From assembly GCA_964017065.1 (NCBI GenBank), contig OZ024791.1, forward strand, positions 5,198,547 through 5,262,546: a DNA stretch of 64,000 nt, read 5' to 3'. Position numbers and translations under genes: made by a program. This document shows positions 28,363 through 39,600 of this stretch, piece by piece; positions within the stretch are counted from its first letter, which is position 1; each line of letters starts with the position of its first letter. Under the pieces are notes generated by a model that was not told the DNA's origin, did not search any database, and worked only from the letters and a program-made list of their open reading frames with translations. Source of the DNA: Haliclona indistincta (taxonomy: Eukaryota > Porifera > Demospongiae > Haplosclerida > Chalinidae).

Positions 28363-30154
28363 TTAGCTGTCATCTTTGTAGTACGGTATGGACTCGTATT
28401 TAGCAGACTGGTCACTCAGTTTAACACTGCCCCCAATCTCCTCCTCTTTTTGACCGTCTATAGAAAATGATCTTACTACTTCACTAGTCTTGCGATAGAG
28501 CAAATGACCCTGGTTAGAAAGATATGAGTTTATGTGGTTAGTTTTCGTTAGCTCACTCACTTTAATTGAGCTCCATCTGAGCTGTCTAATAGTTTCTCTA
28601 TCAACAGCATATGCTATAGCAATGCAGGCACCTACAGAGGGGCAGCATGAGCAGAAGAGAAGAAGTGCTGTATTTATACCTATCAAAGGAGCAGTAAGAA
28701 CGTGTAAGAGAAAGAGCACAAACACAGTTGCTCGAGCGGCTACAGCGATCCTGTTGGTAGGCATGTAATTTCTGTGATGGGCAGTTTGACGATTACACTC
28801 ACCTGTTGATAAAGGGGAAGAATGCCAGTGCGATGTATATAATAGGGTAACGGATTAGTTGCTTGATAGTGTTCTTTAGCTCATCCTATTTGGTCAACAA
28901 GACATTGATGAGTAGGTGTACTTACACAACGTCACCTTCTCTTGCTGCTCAACTGGGTCAAACTTACCGTGCCACCGTTTATTCTACACACGAAACAAAT
29001 TCTCAGTGAGTACATATATGGTGTTGTTTAAGAGTGCAGTTTACTCACCTCTACATGAACTTTGATTATGATGTACAGGTAAATGAAAAACAGCACAGCT
29101 AGTATCACATACAATGGCACATACCATCTGTAGAATTACATCTATCACTGTCACATGATTATTATCACATGGCTAGCTCACAAAACAAATTGTAGGACTC
29201 TTTCATAGATAAACCCTGAACTATTGGTATTTTCTATGGGTGCTTTAATCCAGCTAAAAGAGGAGAAATGAGAGAATGCGAAGAATTTAAAAATATCACC
29301 TACCACCATGCGGCAGAAAATCCATAAGCATTTCCAACGAAAGGTATCCATGTGATTGCTAGAGGTGACAGGAACGAACCCAACACATATACACTGGATG
29401 AAGGAAATACACTGATAAAAATGATTAGTTTGCAGACACACAAGTGATCATGATGTCATGCTTTGAGTACCCACATTTCCAGTCTATCAGTATTGATGTC
29501 AAAGGTGATTTTCAGTGTAAGATTAACGGTAATGCTGACCACACAGAGTAGTAGTATCCAATCTAACAGAGAGTAGCTATGTATAGATACAGAGTAGGGC
29601 ATCGTTCTTGAACACACACCTGCTGTTAGAAGGAAGAATCCCGAGAAGACACAGAATCCAGGGCTGATGTTATGATCCACTCTTCCCTGCACACATACAT
29701 TCCTTTACCACCAGTACAAGTAGCTCAAATTACCGATATGTAAGCTACTGAAGAGATCAATGCAGCAATACTGAGATACAAAATAAGACGCTGAGTGGAA
29801 AAAACATGAACAAATTTTTAGTGTAGCACATAAATTTAGCTACCAGTTTTCTTACTTGTGTGAAGAACTTGTATCTCTTGAACAGCCATATCAAACCGAT
29901 AACCAGTAAACTGTTGCACAGTGAGCAGTGGAATAGCACATGAGGGAGAAGGGAGCAAATCCTACGTCTGCTTAGAAACTGCACACACTCACCTGCCGAA
30001 GAATGAGAGGATAGAGGTAGCTAGACGCACCTCGACTATCACTTCCTACACAGAGCAAACAGCACGTCAGTATCGCAACCATGCGTGAACAGCTCCTTTT
30101 TCGCAGCCATACCTGTAAAACCGTGGAGTTAAACAAAGGCGCCGACGTCTCCAT
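28363..30154 (-). CDS. GPR157/cAMP-receptor-like seven-transmembrane GPCR, copy 2
   Basis: Starting METSAPLFNSTVLQ (30154), it encodes CNSLLVIGLIWLFKRYKFF, RLILYLSIAALISSVAYIS, SPGFCVFSGFFLLTA, LAITWIPFVGNAYGFSAAW followed by CWIKAPIENTNSSG, YVILAVLFFIYLYIIIKVHV, and IRYPIIYIALAFFPFINR. The last exon (28764 to 28363) carries TM7 and a tail with DRETIRQLRWSSIKVSEL, ending at TAA 28365-28363. Matching elements in copy 1 (RLIMYLSVAAG, AWCWIS, PFIN, DKETLKRLRWRSIK) show they are paralogues. The Ser/Tyr-rich tail could be a phosphorylation target for kinases and arrestin, and a beta-arrestin gene lies about 22 kb to the right. The two genes converge with 108 bp between stop codons, so they arose by an inverted duplication. 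Confidence 0.8.
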
Positions 30155-30340
30155 CGAATAGAACAGCTAGCCGAGCGTCATGAGCTATAATTATTGCATG
30201 TTTGGTAATAATTAATTCTGCTTGATAAACAACAAGGGAAGTCTAGAATTACAGCTCAGTCACGCCCCTTTCTTCTGTTTTCTCTTCTGGGTTAATTTCT
30301 GTACAAGTCAGAGTGAGCAAGTGTTGATATGTTAGACAAG

Positions 30341-33300
30341 TCACCTGACTTCGTTAAACATTCGAGCCCTCTCTCTGTTATCCAAGTATTCCTGTGATCT
30401 TTGCTGTAACTGCCTCTGTTGACGAACCTCAGGGAGTCGGCTATAGAACCTGCAGTAACAGTATACCGCTGATAAGCAGGAGTCATGTAACAGACCTTTG
30501 ATTTCTTTCTCGCATTTCTTTTGCATTTATCTTTCTATGAACAGGTTTCCTAACTGCACCTACTGTTACAAAATTCAAAAATGGTAGCTGCAGCATATGA
30601 ATAATTAACCTTCTCGTGGTGTTTGATTAGTCATGGAGGTTGAGGACAAAGAGGGAAGAGAAAAAGTGACCGCTTTCTTTCTTTCTCCTCTGCTGCTTTG
30701 TTGCTCTGCTCTATTCTTCTCCTGGTGTTGTTGGCCCTGTCTTTGTCTCACTCGTCTTCCAATCTCTTCTCGTCTTCTCTGGGACTGCTGAATAAACTTT
30801 TCTTTGTTAAGTAGGAAAGCCTCTTGCAGCGATAGAGAGGAAGAGGTGGGAGGAAGAACAGTAGCATCAGCTGCAGTAGGTAAACCAGTTGAAGGAGGAC
30901 TCCTAACAGATGATGATGGACTAGTTGAGGGAGATAGCAGGTTGACAGGTTGCAATCCGACAGATGACAGACGTGTATCTACTCTTTGTTCCTCTTCATC
31001 AATGGTTGTCCAAGATTGCTGCTGTTGTGGATCGTTATGAGAGGAGTTGGTGTCCAGTGTTGAGAAACTGAGACTCTTGTCAGCCATTTGTGGTGAAGGG
31101 TTGAGGCGTGGTGAAGGGTTGAGGCGAGGTGAAGGGTTGAGGCGAGGTGATGGAGTGTGAGCTGGAGGAGTGACAGTGTGAGGGAGATGCTGAGAGGAGG
31201 TGGATGTGTTGCTGTCCCGACCCTCTTCTTCATTGGATGACAGCACAGAGCTCCTCAGTGTACTAATAGACAGTGCTGAGTAGTCTGAGACACCTGGTTC
31301 ACCACCTGCAGTGGGTGTGTTCTCAACCCGGTGATGACCATCTTCAGTGCTGACGATAGTGTGAATAGAGAGGGAGTCATCTGGAGTAGTTAGTTGGTGT
31401 CTAGCTAGTTGGTCCTGCCATGATCTCTGCTGGGTCCTGATCATTGTAAGTAGTCTTTGAACTCCTGCTCCTGTGTAGTGAGTGTAGAAATGATCATTTT
31501 CAGATTTATATCTTGAACGTACCATTATCTGTGAATCTTGAAGAGGTGGAGGAAGTGAGTGTGTCATCAGAAGATGGTTGTTGTGGTGGTAAGGGAGGAG
31601 AAAGAGGTGAAGGAGGAGGATAAGCACGAGGAGAAGGAGGGGGAGTGCGAGGAGGAGGGGGAGTGCGAGAAGGAGAGGGAGTGCAAGAAGATCTGGGAGG
31701 TGGTGGTGACGGTGATCTGTCAGGTTCGCGGTGGGAGGGTACTGTATTAGTTTGAAGGAGTAGCCGCTCGAAGACAGACTCTAATTGTCGTTGTCTCTGT
31801 GCTTCTCTCTCCATCCACAGCTGAGGGGGCTGGAACAGGTTAGTCTGCAAAAAGAAACAAGCAGCTTAGCAACTGACACACAGATGAGGTGGATCCCTTA
31901 CTGGCATGCTAGAGAGAGCCTTTTGACGTCGCCCACGTTGCTCTCGCTCTAAGTGACCGAGCTCTTTCATCACTTCTTCCTTCTCCTACATGATCACAAT
32001 ATTAAACTCTAACAAGTTACAGACTTGCACAGCCTACCTGTTCGCGATGAACTTTAGCTAGAGCATGCTTGTATCTCAAGTGAGCTACTTCTCTCTGCTC
32101 GAGGTGTAAAGCAGCCGCTTGCTGTGGGTATTGAGAGATTGAGAAGATAGTTGTATAGGGCTCATAATACCTTGGTCATCTTCTCTTCTTGAACTGATAC
32201 TAGCTGAGCACTTTGTCCAGCATCAGGCTATGGAAAGATAGCTAGCAAGGAGGAAGAGGATAGTAGCATTACCAGTGAGTTTGATGGTTCTGTTGGCTCC
32301 CTCTCCACCAGATTGTTTGGGAGATGGTAATAAGTGGAGGCAAACAGCTCAGCTCCTTGGACTCTCTCCCTTTTACCATGACAAGGGCATGGATCAGCTG
32401 ACACATGCTGTACACACAAATAATATAATATACTAGCACAGTGGTACCTCATACTAACTGTATCGAGAGAGAGTGGTGAGGTTTGTGGTGGAGCTGCAGC
32501 TATTGCCTTTGCTCTTTGTCTTTCTACATCAAGAGCATTCCTACGATACAGCGTCCGACTGTCCTTCTCCTGTTGGTATCGCAGCTGGTTTTCTGTGAGC
32601 TAGAAAGAAAACAAAGCATCACCATAGTCTCATTAGTTGTGAGCACCTCTTGCATTGCGTGAGCTTGTCTTGCCTGAGCCCTTGCTCTGTTAGAAGATTG
32701 AATACATACATTGTGTAATTTATTTTGGTTTCCAATTTTTATTCCTACCGCTGTTCCTCAATAAGTTGTCTCTCTAGCTCACGCATTCTCTTTTCTTCCT
32801 GAGTTGCAGTGTAAGAGAGTGTCAATATCATTCATTGATTCAACTAACCACAGTAACAGCTCGTGCACTAAGATGACCCTGACCAATACAGTCGTAATGA
32901 TTATCCAACATAGCTTCCAACTGACGAAGCTGACAATCACTGTTAGTGTCAGTTTGTGTCTGAAGACATGAAGAGAGGTTATGAAGGTCTGTTGGTTACC
33001 ATGCAGAGAAATTAACCTGACGATGAGCATCTAGTTGCTTCTTTTCTTCTGCCATTTTTCCACGAATATTCTCTCGTAGCTGTTTAGCCAGAGCCTTTTC
33101 CTGCTCCCTTACCTGGTATTGTAAGGCACAATTATAGTTAGGATTTATAATAGGGTACTAGAATGTGCAATAACTCACTTCCAATATTCTTGCTATCCTT
33201 CTCTCTTCTCGTTTCTGACTGATAAGGGTGGCCTGAGATAAGCATTCCAGTCTTATGATACAAAGGGCGTGAGATAGAGCTTACTTCTTCGTTAGGACTG

Positions 33301-33341
33301 AGCCTCAGGCGTTGTAATGGAGCTGGACGAGTCAAAGCCAT
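30341..33341 (-). CDS. CEP295: CEP295 orthologue, centriole protein, short form
   Basis: The N-terminus MALTRPAPLQRLRLSPNEEV contains the LRLSPNEE motif of CEP295. Many Gln/Glu/Arg-rich coiled-coil exons follow (QKREERRIARILE, VREQEKALAKQLREN), as in CEP295, and TYYHLPNNLVERE near 32310 matches the STYHHL...VNRE block of the human protein. A proline-rich exon (31506-31850) and a low-complexity exon with repeated LNPSPR units (30605-31540) follow. The last exon encodes FYSRLPEVRQQRQLQQRSQ, resembling the C-terminal ALMS motif shared by CEP295, ALMS1 and C10orf90. TGA is at 30343-30341. CEP295 acts at the proximal centriole wall in centriole-to-centrosome conversion. The product, roughly 900 residues, is far shorter than the approximately 2600 of the human protein but keeps both ends. 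Its start lies at or inside the 5' end of the gene on the other strand. Confidence 0.87.
31082..31144 (-). repeat. In-frame tandem repeat (LNPSPR) in CEP295
   Basis: Three to four 21-bp units (gtgaagggttgaggcg type on the plus strand) encode SPRLNPSPRLNPSPR. The units are nearly identical and in frame. Confidence 0.8.
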
Positions 33342-34633
33342 TCCTGGCGGCAATATTCAAACTAAAAAGGTGTGGTTTGGTGTCACGTGTGATTGAACTT
33401 CGCGGCAAGATTGGGCGCGGCTTTCTTGAACAAACCAGCATGGTACAGTATATAGCTTGTTGCTTTGCCAGCCCAGCGTGCCAGCCTATTTTTTACAGGC
33501 AGCAGATAAGAAGAAATTGCAGCAATTTCATGCAGAGCTCCTTAAATTCGGCTGTGTGAAGGTGAATTGAAGGGATGATCACGGTCAATGACCTATAATG
33601 TGTGTACATGCATAGGGATTCAGACATTTTGCAACTCATTTACGAGGCAAAGAGGAGCTGATATGCAGTGTAATTAATGAACCATCAGTAAGTCAGAGCT
33701 CTGCATCACTAACCTGTTATGAACCATGCTGCAGGTTCCAATACTGTTGTCTGCTACTAACTCACCTGCTAATTCAATGGCTAGACATGATCGGGGCACT
33801 CTGAGAGACTCGTTAGTACAACATGCACATAGATTAATTATTACTAACTGCTGTATATAGGAGGGGCACAGTGACTATGAGCCAGAAACTTCAAAGAAGG
33901 TTATTCATGCAGTTTGCTATGTAGTAGCATGCACAGTGTCTGTCCAGATTGAGTGGTTATGGGTTTATCAATATTGGACTACCACCAGCAAGTCCAAGTG
34001 CCAGTGAAGAAGATGAAGTAAAGTTTTATCTGACATTCTCTACTTATATTGTTGCCATTCACAGGATGAGGGCTACACAATGTTTCTATTGGCTGCTTAC
34101 TCACGTTACAATGGACCTTATGTATGGATTAGGTCTAATCACGAACGCATTATTCATTTCTCTGATGAGGGCAAATCAGAAAAAGACTATCCTTTACAGC
34201 TCAAGTCCACTACAAGCTGGCATCAGGAAAGTATGATCACTGAAAATTGTCATCAAAGTTCAAACATACAGCATTTTATAGCTTGTCTTTCGTTCTCTTC
34301 TAAGTGGTCACAGTTGCAGACATCGTTGCTGAATTAGTGGAGGTGTGCACCATGCCTTGTCCTCCTAACCCTTTCGAGGTGGATTTCGACTTCTTTGAGG
34401 CTCTACCAGTGAAAGAAAGATCACTGGCTACAGCAGCAATGATTAGCTTCATGAGACAACTACTGACTAGTGGCACTCATAGTTATGACAGAAGAGGTAC
34501 CTTCCATACTCATTGTGCTATTTCTATTATCAATCTTATAGTAAGGGCTGATTTGTTGCGAGTGTCTCGGCTCCATTTCTATGCAATGTCACAGCTGTTG
34601 TCTGAAGGAGTATTATCACAACCATCTGACTAA
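33317..34633 (+). CDS. Unrecognised multi-exon protein divergent from CEP295
   Basis: I do not recognise this family. Consistent exons are: start region (33317-33439), 33500-33561 (AADKKKLQQFHAELLKFGCV), 33617-33688 (GFRHFATHLRGKEELI), a VPILLSATNSPANSMARHD exon, an EGHSDYEPETSKK exon, an IEWLWVYQYWTTTSKSKCQ or alternative-frame exon near 33948, 34064-34230 (DEGYTMFLLAAYSRYNGPYV), about 34303-34495 (ADIVAELVEVCTMPCPPNPF) and a last exon to a stop at 34631-34633. The last parts look globular, with DFDFFEALPVKERSLATAAM. The start is ambiguous. ATG 33317 overlaps CEP295 coding on the other strand. ATG 33437, split from the next exon by a 56-nt intron, would give MAADKKKLQQF and avoid the overlap. 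The second is attractive but unproven. Confidence 0.55.
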
Positions 34634-34728
34634 TCTATAAGTACGCAGCGAGGTCCACTTTTATTAAAAGAGCTCATTATTATTGCATAGTAATGATTCT
34701 AACTATTGAGATGTTCATCATGAATTCT

Positions 34729-35844
34729 TTATGCCGAGAATTGTGTAGCTCTGTTGTGAGGCAGGCTGAAGTCCAGGTCAGGACCAATAGCCACAATCCC
34801 ATGAGGGTTGATGTTACGGTGACTCTCTTGATAGTGGTGCTCAATGTGGAGGAAGTTAGTGGTCTCTCCAAACCCTTGTGTCTGGTAGAGGTCTCTCAGA
34901 TAGCCCCACATGTTAGGATAGTCCATGATACGCTTCTTATTGCACTGTGGAGTGAGGTAGCTACAGTGAACAGCAGCAGCACTCACTGTGACTCACCTTG
35001 AAGTGACCAACATAGACCTTGTCAAATCTGACCAGAGTGGTATACAGTCTGACATCAGCTTCTGTCAGCCGTGCTCCTGTCAGGTAGCGCTGTCGGGACA
35101 GGATCTCCTCCACACGATCTAGAGCATCAAACACTTCTCTCACTGCCTTGTCATATGGCTCCTGCTTAGTAGCAAATCCTGCACGATAAACTCCATTATT
35201 GATGTCTCTAAAAGAAAAATAAAATCATTTGGATCTCCTAGTTTATGTGCATACTTGTATATCCATTCATTGAGTGCATCGATCTCTGCTCGGAGGTTTT
35301 CTGGATACAGATCCAACTCGGGATTCTTGCAAATTGTATTGAAACCCGAGTTTAGAACTCGAATAATTTCACTCGATTCGTTGTTGACAATTTTGCCTGT
35401 CTTCTTGTCATACAGTACAGGAACAGTGAACCGACCACTGTAGTCAGGTTCCACCTTGAAATAGACCTCCCGAAGATGCAAAAACCCATGAACGCTGTCG
35501 ACTGTGCTGCCGGCTGCTTCAGGATTAAATCGCCAGCCCTTCTCTCCCATCAAATAGTCTACAACGTCTACTGTGATTGCATCTTCCAGTCCTTTCAGTT
35601 TGCGAGCTATTAATGTCCTGTGTGCCCAGGGGCACGCATACGACACGTAGAGATGGTAGCGGTCCTTCTCTGGCTTGAATGGTCCATCTTGAGTCACACT
35701 ACCTCGAAATGTCGACGGCTTGCGTACAAATTCTCCATTTGGGCTTGCCCACTTTAAAATATCACCATTTTTATTGATCTCGTTGGTAGCCATGACTCTG
35801 ACAAAACGAACTGATTTCACCAATACTCTTCGCAGCAAATGCAT
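34729..35844 (-). CDS. Glutathionyl-hydroquinone reductase / Xi-class (ECM4/omega-like) glutathione transferase
   Basis: Exon 1 encodes [20 protein letters not shown], then [19 protein letters not shown] with the catalytic Cys of the CPWAHR motif, [38 protein letters not shown] and ALNEWIYK. Exon 2 (from 35207) continues [19 protein letters not shown] and [20 protein letters not shown], and the last exon has [40 protein letters not shown] and a TAA at 34731-34729. These blocks define bacterial YqjG, fungal Ecm4/Gto and animal Xi-class GSTs, which reduce glutathionyl-hydroquinones. The first ATG (35842-35844) gives [20 protein letters not shown], basic and Ser/Arg-rich, so mitochondrial import is possible; the second ATG (35791-35793) gives a cytosolic-type start. 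A 15.3-kb transposon begins 20 bp upstream of the first ATG. Confidence 0.92.
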
Positions 35845-35855
35845 AGGAATTTTGC

Positions 35856-35864
35856 TGCGTGGAG
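35856..35864. repeat. Left copy of KDZ transposon target-site duplication
   Basis: TGCGTGGAG here is repeated at 51122-51130 next to the other transposon end. Up to two bases can be assigned either to the repeat or to the element tip, so the true duplication is 7-9 bp. An 8-bp duplication is what I recall for the Zisupton superfamily. Confidence 0.8.
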
Positions 35865-35955
35865 CACCCGCTTCACCTAAAATCACTCAGGAAATGACTG
35901 GTTAAAATCATTGCGTATGACCAGGTCTTGTCTGTACAAAATCATCATATATTAT
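35865..35955 (+). repeat. Left terminal inverted repeat of KDZ transposon
   Basis: 91 bp starting cacccgcttcacctaaaatc and ending tcatcatatattat; an exact reverse complement of 51033-51123. Read on the minus strand it contains tgattttaggtgaag, a possible splice-acceptor-like phrase close to the reductase gene's start. Confidence 0.92.
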
Positions 35956-36594
35956 GCCACGCGGTAGCAGTGGCATATTTAGGGTTGGGCGGAAAACAAG
36001 ATGGCGGATACACTTAGGCTAAACGCAATAATTCACGTATATCTTGGCTGTTGACGATATCAGGGGTATTTTAACTACCTAGGGGCTATCCTAAGAGGTA
36101 AGCGCTTACAATGAGTCTACTAAGAAAGACTATAAGGCCAGGTACTATGGGCATGAAAAGATGGCGTCTCGCCTGGAGGCACGACTACGGCACTGCCATA
36201 TCTTCGCCGTACGGGCGTTTCAAGCTAATCTAACGTTCTGAAGCTCTTTGCACGATTTGTGCGATTACAAAGAGACCTTCAGAAGCAAAAGAGACCAGGT
36301 CTAAGGTGGTAAACCAGAGTTCACGTGGTCACCCGTTTGTTCATCTTCTTTCTTCTTCTTATTCTTCTTCTTCTTCAGAGAGCCTAGCGCCGTGGCTAGT
36401 GAGCTATTCAAGACAAAACCTACACAGAAACTACACTAGTCGTTGGGAGCAGTGCACCTGATATCTATTTAAGCCTAAAACACTAGCAGAAGCGAGTATT
36501 TTCAAGAAAACAGCGATTTTTGGACCATAATCAGACTCCATTCCATCATTCTTTTGAACTCCGTTACTAGGTTACGCCTACTCGCGCACGCCCG
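35956..36594. other. Left internal region of the KDZ transposon
   Basis: About 640 bp of non-coding sequence lies between the left inverted repeat and the nested retrotransposon. It contains two aagatggcgg/aagatggcgtc phrases (near 35999 and 36158), which resemble YY1-type initiator elements, and a ttcttctt-rich stretch near 36350. It may be the promoter region of the rightward cargo gene. No ORF with a recognisable product. Confidence 0.45.
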
Positions 36595-36609
36595 TGTATA
36601 TAATTATTC
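36595..36609. repeat. Left target-site duplication of nested retrotransposon
   Basis: TGTATATAATTATTC (15 bp) is repeated exactly at 40353-40367 beyond the 3' end of the retroelement. Confidence 0.85.
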
Positions 36610-39600
36610 ACGTGAACCACGTGACCAAGATGGCGGATGTCTAACACAGTCCGTTGTCAGCCTGCCATGCCTTGCTGCCGTTGTAACCGCTCTGGCATAT
36701 GCAAGCACTGTGCTTGCGTTAAACAGGGACGCCAATGTTCTGACTGCCTCCCTCTGCGTCTTGGCTCCTGCCTTAACTCTGTCATTTCGGCTTCCCATGT
36801 TGAACCACCGTTGCTCACTGCTAATGTGCTCTCCCCACCTTCTTCAGTGGCTGGCTCTCCTCCTGTATCTCTTATAGAGCTTGAACCTGCTGTTATCCAA
36901 GCACCTCTGTCACCTCATTCATCGGTGGATTTCAGTAGCTCAGTCTCTGTTCCTGCTCAGAATAACGCCGACTCAAGTTTTTCTGGTTTCTTTGACGCTC
37001 TCGACTGTGCTGTCCCAGACTCTGACATTTCATCCCTTCCTGATCAGGAGTTAGCTATTCCGGTTTCGGTCACATCCTCCCCTTCTCCCTCCCGAGTCCA
37101 GTGCCCCTTATGCCCCAGCTTGCTCCACCCCTCCAGGCTCTGGTCCCATATCAACCACACTCACATCACACGAAATGAACTTCCCGAGCCATCTTTTATT
37201 GCTTTTCATTCTCGTGTGGTTTGTTCCATTTGCAAGTTCTGTTATGACAAAAGATGGTCTAAGAGTGGTTGCCTTCGTTCCCTAGGCTCAGGTAATCGCT
37301 GCAAAGGTCAGCTTCTTCCTCCTCCCTCTACTCCTCCTATTAACTATTCTCCGATTCCCATGTCTTCTCCTTCCCCTGCTCAGTCAGTCCTTCCTGTTCC
37401 TCTCCCTTTTCCTAATGATCTTGCGTTATCCGGAGTCTGGGCTGCGGCCTCTCTCACTTCCCTTCACCCTGACCTTGAATCATCAGTTTTTAACTCGATC
37501 ATGGACGAAATCATCACTCTCCCAGTCTCCACCATTGTCCACATTCCCAAGAAAGTTCGCCCTTTACTTGCTCAGGTTTTTTCATCTGAATTCCGTCATG
37601 CCCGTTTTGATGGTCTGTGGGGTTTTGCCCGCCTCTTTTTGCTTGCCAAGGCTGTCCTCAGAAGCCCTCCTCGTGGCGGGAGGAAAAAACGTTTCGTTGT
37701 TGCTTCTCTCATTCAAACCAGACTCCGCCGGTGGCTTGATGGAGACATAATCTCTCTTTGGGAGGAATCTCGAAAGGATGCACACTCTTTTCGTCCTCGT
37801 TCATTAAGCTCTCTTAATGATGTCTCGAGTTCTCCTAACATTGCGAAGGCTTTGTCCAAAGCAAAAGAAGGGCGCTATAGTGCTGCTATGCGCTCTTTGG
37901 GTGCTTCACCTTGTGCTTCTCCAGACAACCCTGATGCACTTAAGGATCTCATTGCTCGCCATCCACAATCTGCTATTCCTGATCCTCCTGATTCCTGCTC
38001 TCCTCCTTTATCTGTTGATGAGGATGCGGTTCTCGCTGCCCTGCAAAGTTTTCCTAGAGGTTCCAGCCCTGGTGGTTCACGGCTGCGTGCTGAACACCTT
38101 CTTGCTGCTGTTTCAGGTTCGCCCTCCTTTTCACCCTCTTCCTGTCTATCTGCCTTAACCTCTTGGCTCAATTTTATTTTGTCAGGCAGATCTGATTCCC
38201 GTATTGCACCATGGCTTGTCAGTGCTCCACTCATTGCCATTCCAAAGAAAACTGGCTCTTTCCGCCCTATTGCGGTTGGAGAAGTGATTCGCCGTCTAAC
38301 TAGTCGCCTTTGTTGCGCTGCCATCCATAGTTTTCTCCCTGATACTTTTCTTCCATACAACCAAGTTGGTGTTGGCGTTCGCGGAGGTTTAGAAGCTGCT
38401 GTTCATTCCATTCGGCAATGCCTCAGCTCTCTTGGGGATGATCCCAATCTATGCTGCATTAAACTTGATTTCAAAAATGCCTTCAATGAATGTAGTCGAT
38501 CTTCCTTTTTACACCGCTTGCAGCTCGAGTTTCCTGAGCTTTTACCCTATGTTCATTGGTGTTACGGCTGTTCTGGTGAACTTCGTTTTGGTAGTCATTC
38601 TATTTCCTCTACATCTGGTGTTCAGCAGGGTGATCCTCTTGGCCCTCTCCTTTTCTCACTGGTGATTTTAGAATTGCTTGACCACATGAGCGACTCTCTT
38701 GAAGCCCTTCCCTTTTCTATCTGGTACCTGGATGACGGGACTCTCGTTGGTCCCCGTTCTGAAGTAGCTCTTATTTTCTCTAAAATTCTTGAGCTTGGCC
38801 CCTCTTTGGGTCTCCACGTCAATCTCTCAAAATGTGAAGTCTTTTGGCCCTCAGGCGACCAACTTTTCCCTGACCTCCCTCCTGAATTACGCCGTGTAAA
38901 GTCCCCTGATGAAGGTGTTGATTTGTTGGGTGCTCCCATTCTTGGCCCTGATAGCTATTTTGAATCTTTTGTTCACAAGAAGGTTACTAATGTTCATAAT
39001 ATGCAGATTCACTTAGCTGATTTGGATAACCCTCAGGTGGCTCTCCATCTACTGCGTTCTTGTCTGGGTCAATGCAAAATTGCTCATCTCCTTCGTACCC
39101 TCCCTCCTGGTTCTGCTTCTGAGTCTTTTCTTTTGTTTGACAGCAACCTTCGCTCCTCTCTAGAATCTATTCTATGTTCCTCCCTAGACTCCACCGCTTG
39201 GCATCAAGCCACTCTCCCAATTAGTCTAGGCGGCCTTGGCATTAGATCTGCAGCTAACTCATCTCTTCCTGCCTTTCTTGGTAGTAGATTCTCATCTCGG
39301 GACATTTTCGATCATCTCACTGCACAAATTCATTCAAAGTGTCCCTCTTCCTTTGATCAAGAGGAAACTGTCGCCATTGCTCAACTGCACGACATTCTGC
39401 ACGATACAGATCCTTGCGCCTCCCAAAAATCAATTCAGAGAGCCCTTGATCTTCATTCTTTTCACTCTCTCAAAGGTTCACTACCTCTGAGGGACCAAGC
39501 ACGTCTCAACACTATCTCCTCTTCTGTGGGTTCCTGGTTGCGGGCAATCCCCAACCCAAACCTCGGCCTCGCCATGCTCCCACAGGAGTTTGTGATTGCT

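Noticed and set aside
37875..38939. Minus-strand open frames within the retrotransposon ORF
   Set aside because: They are antisense shadows of a 1211-codon ORF with reverse transcriptase motifs.
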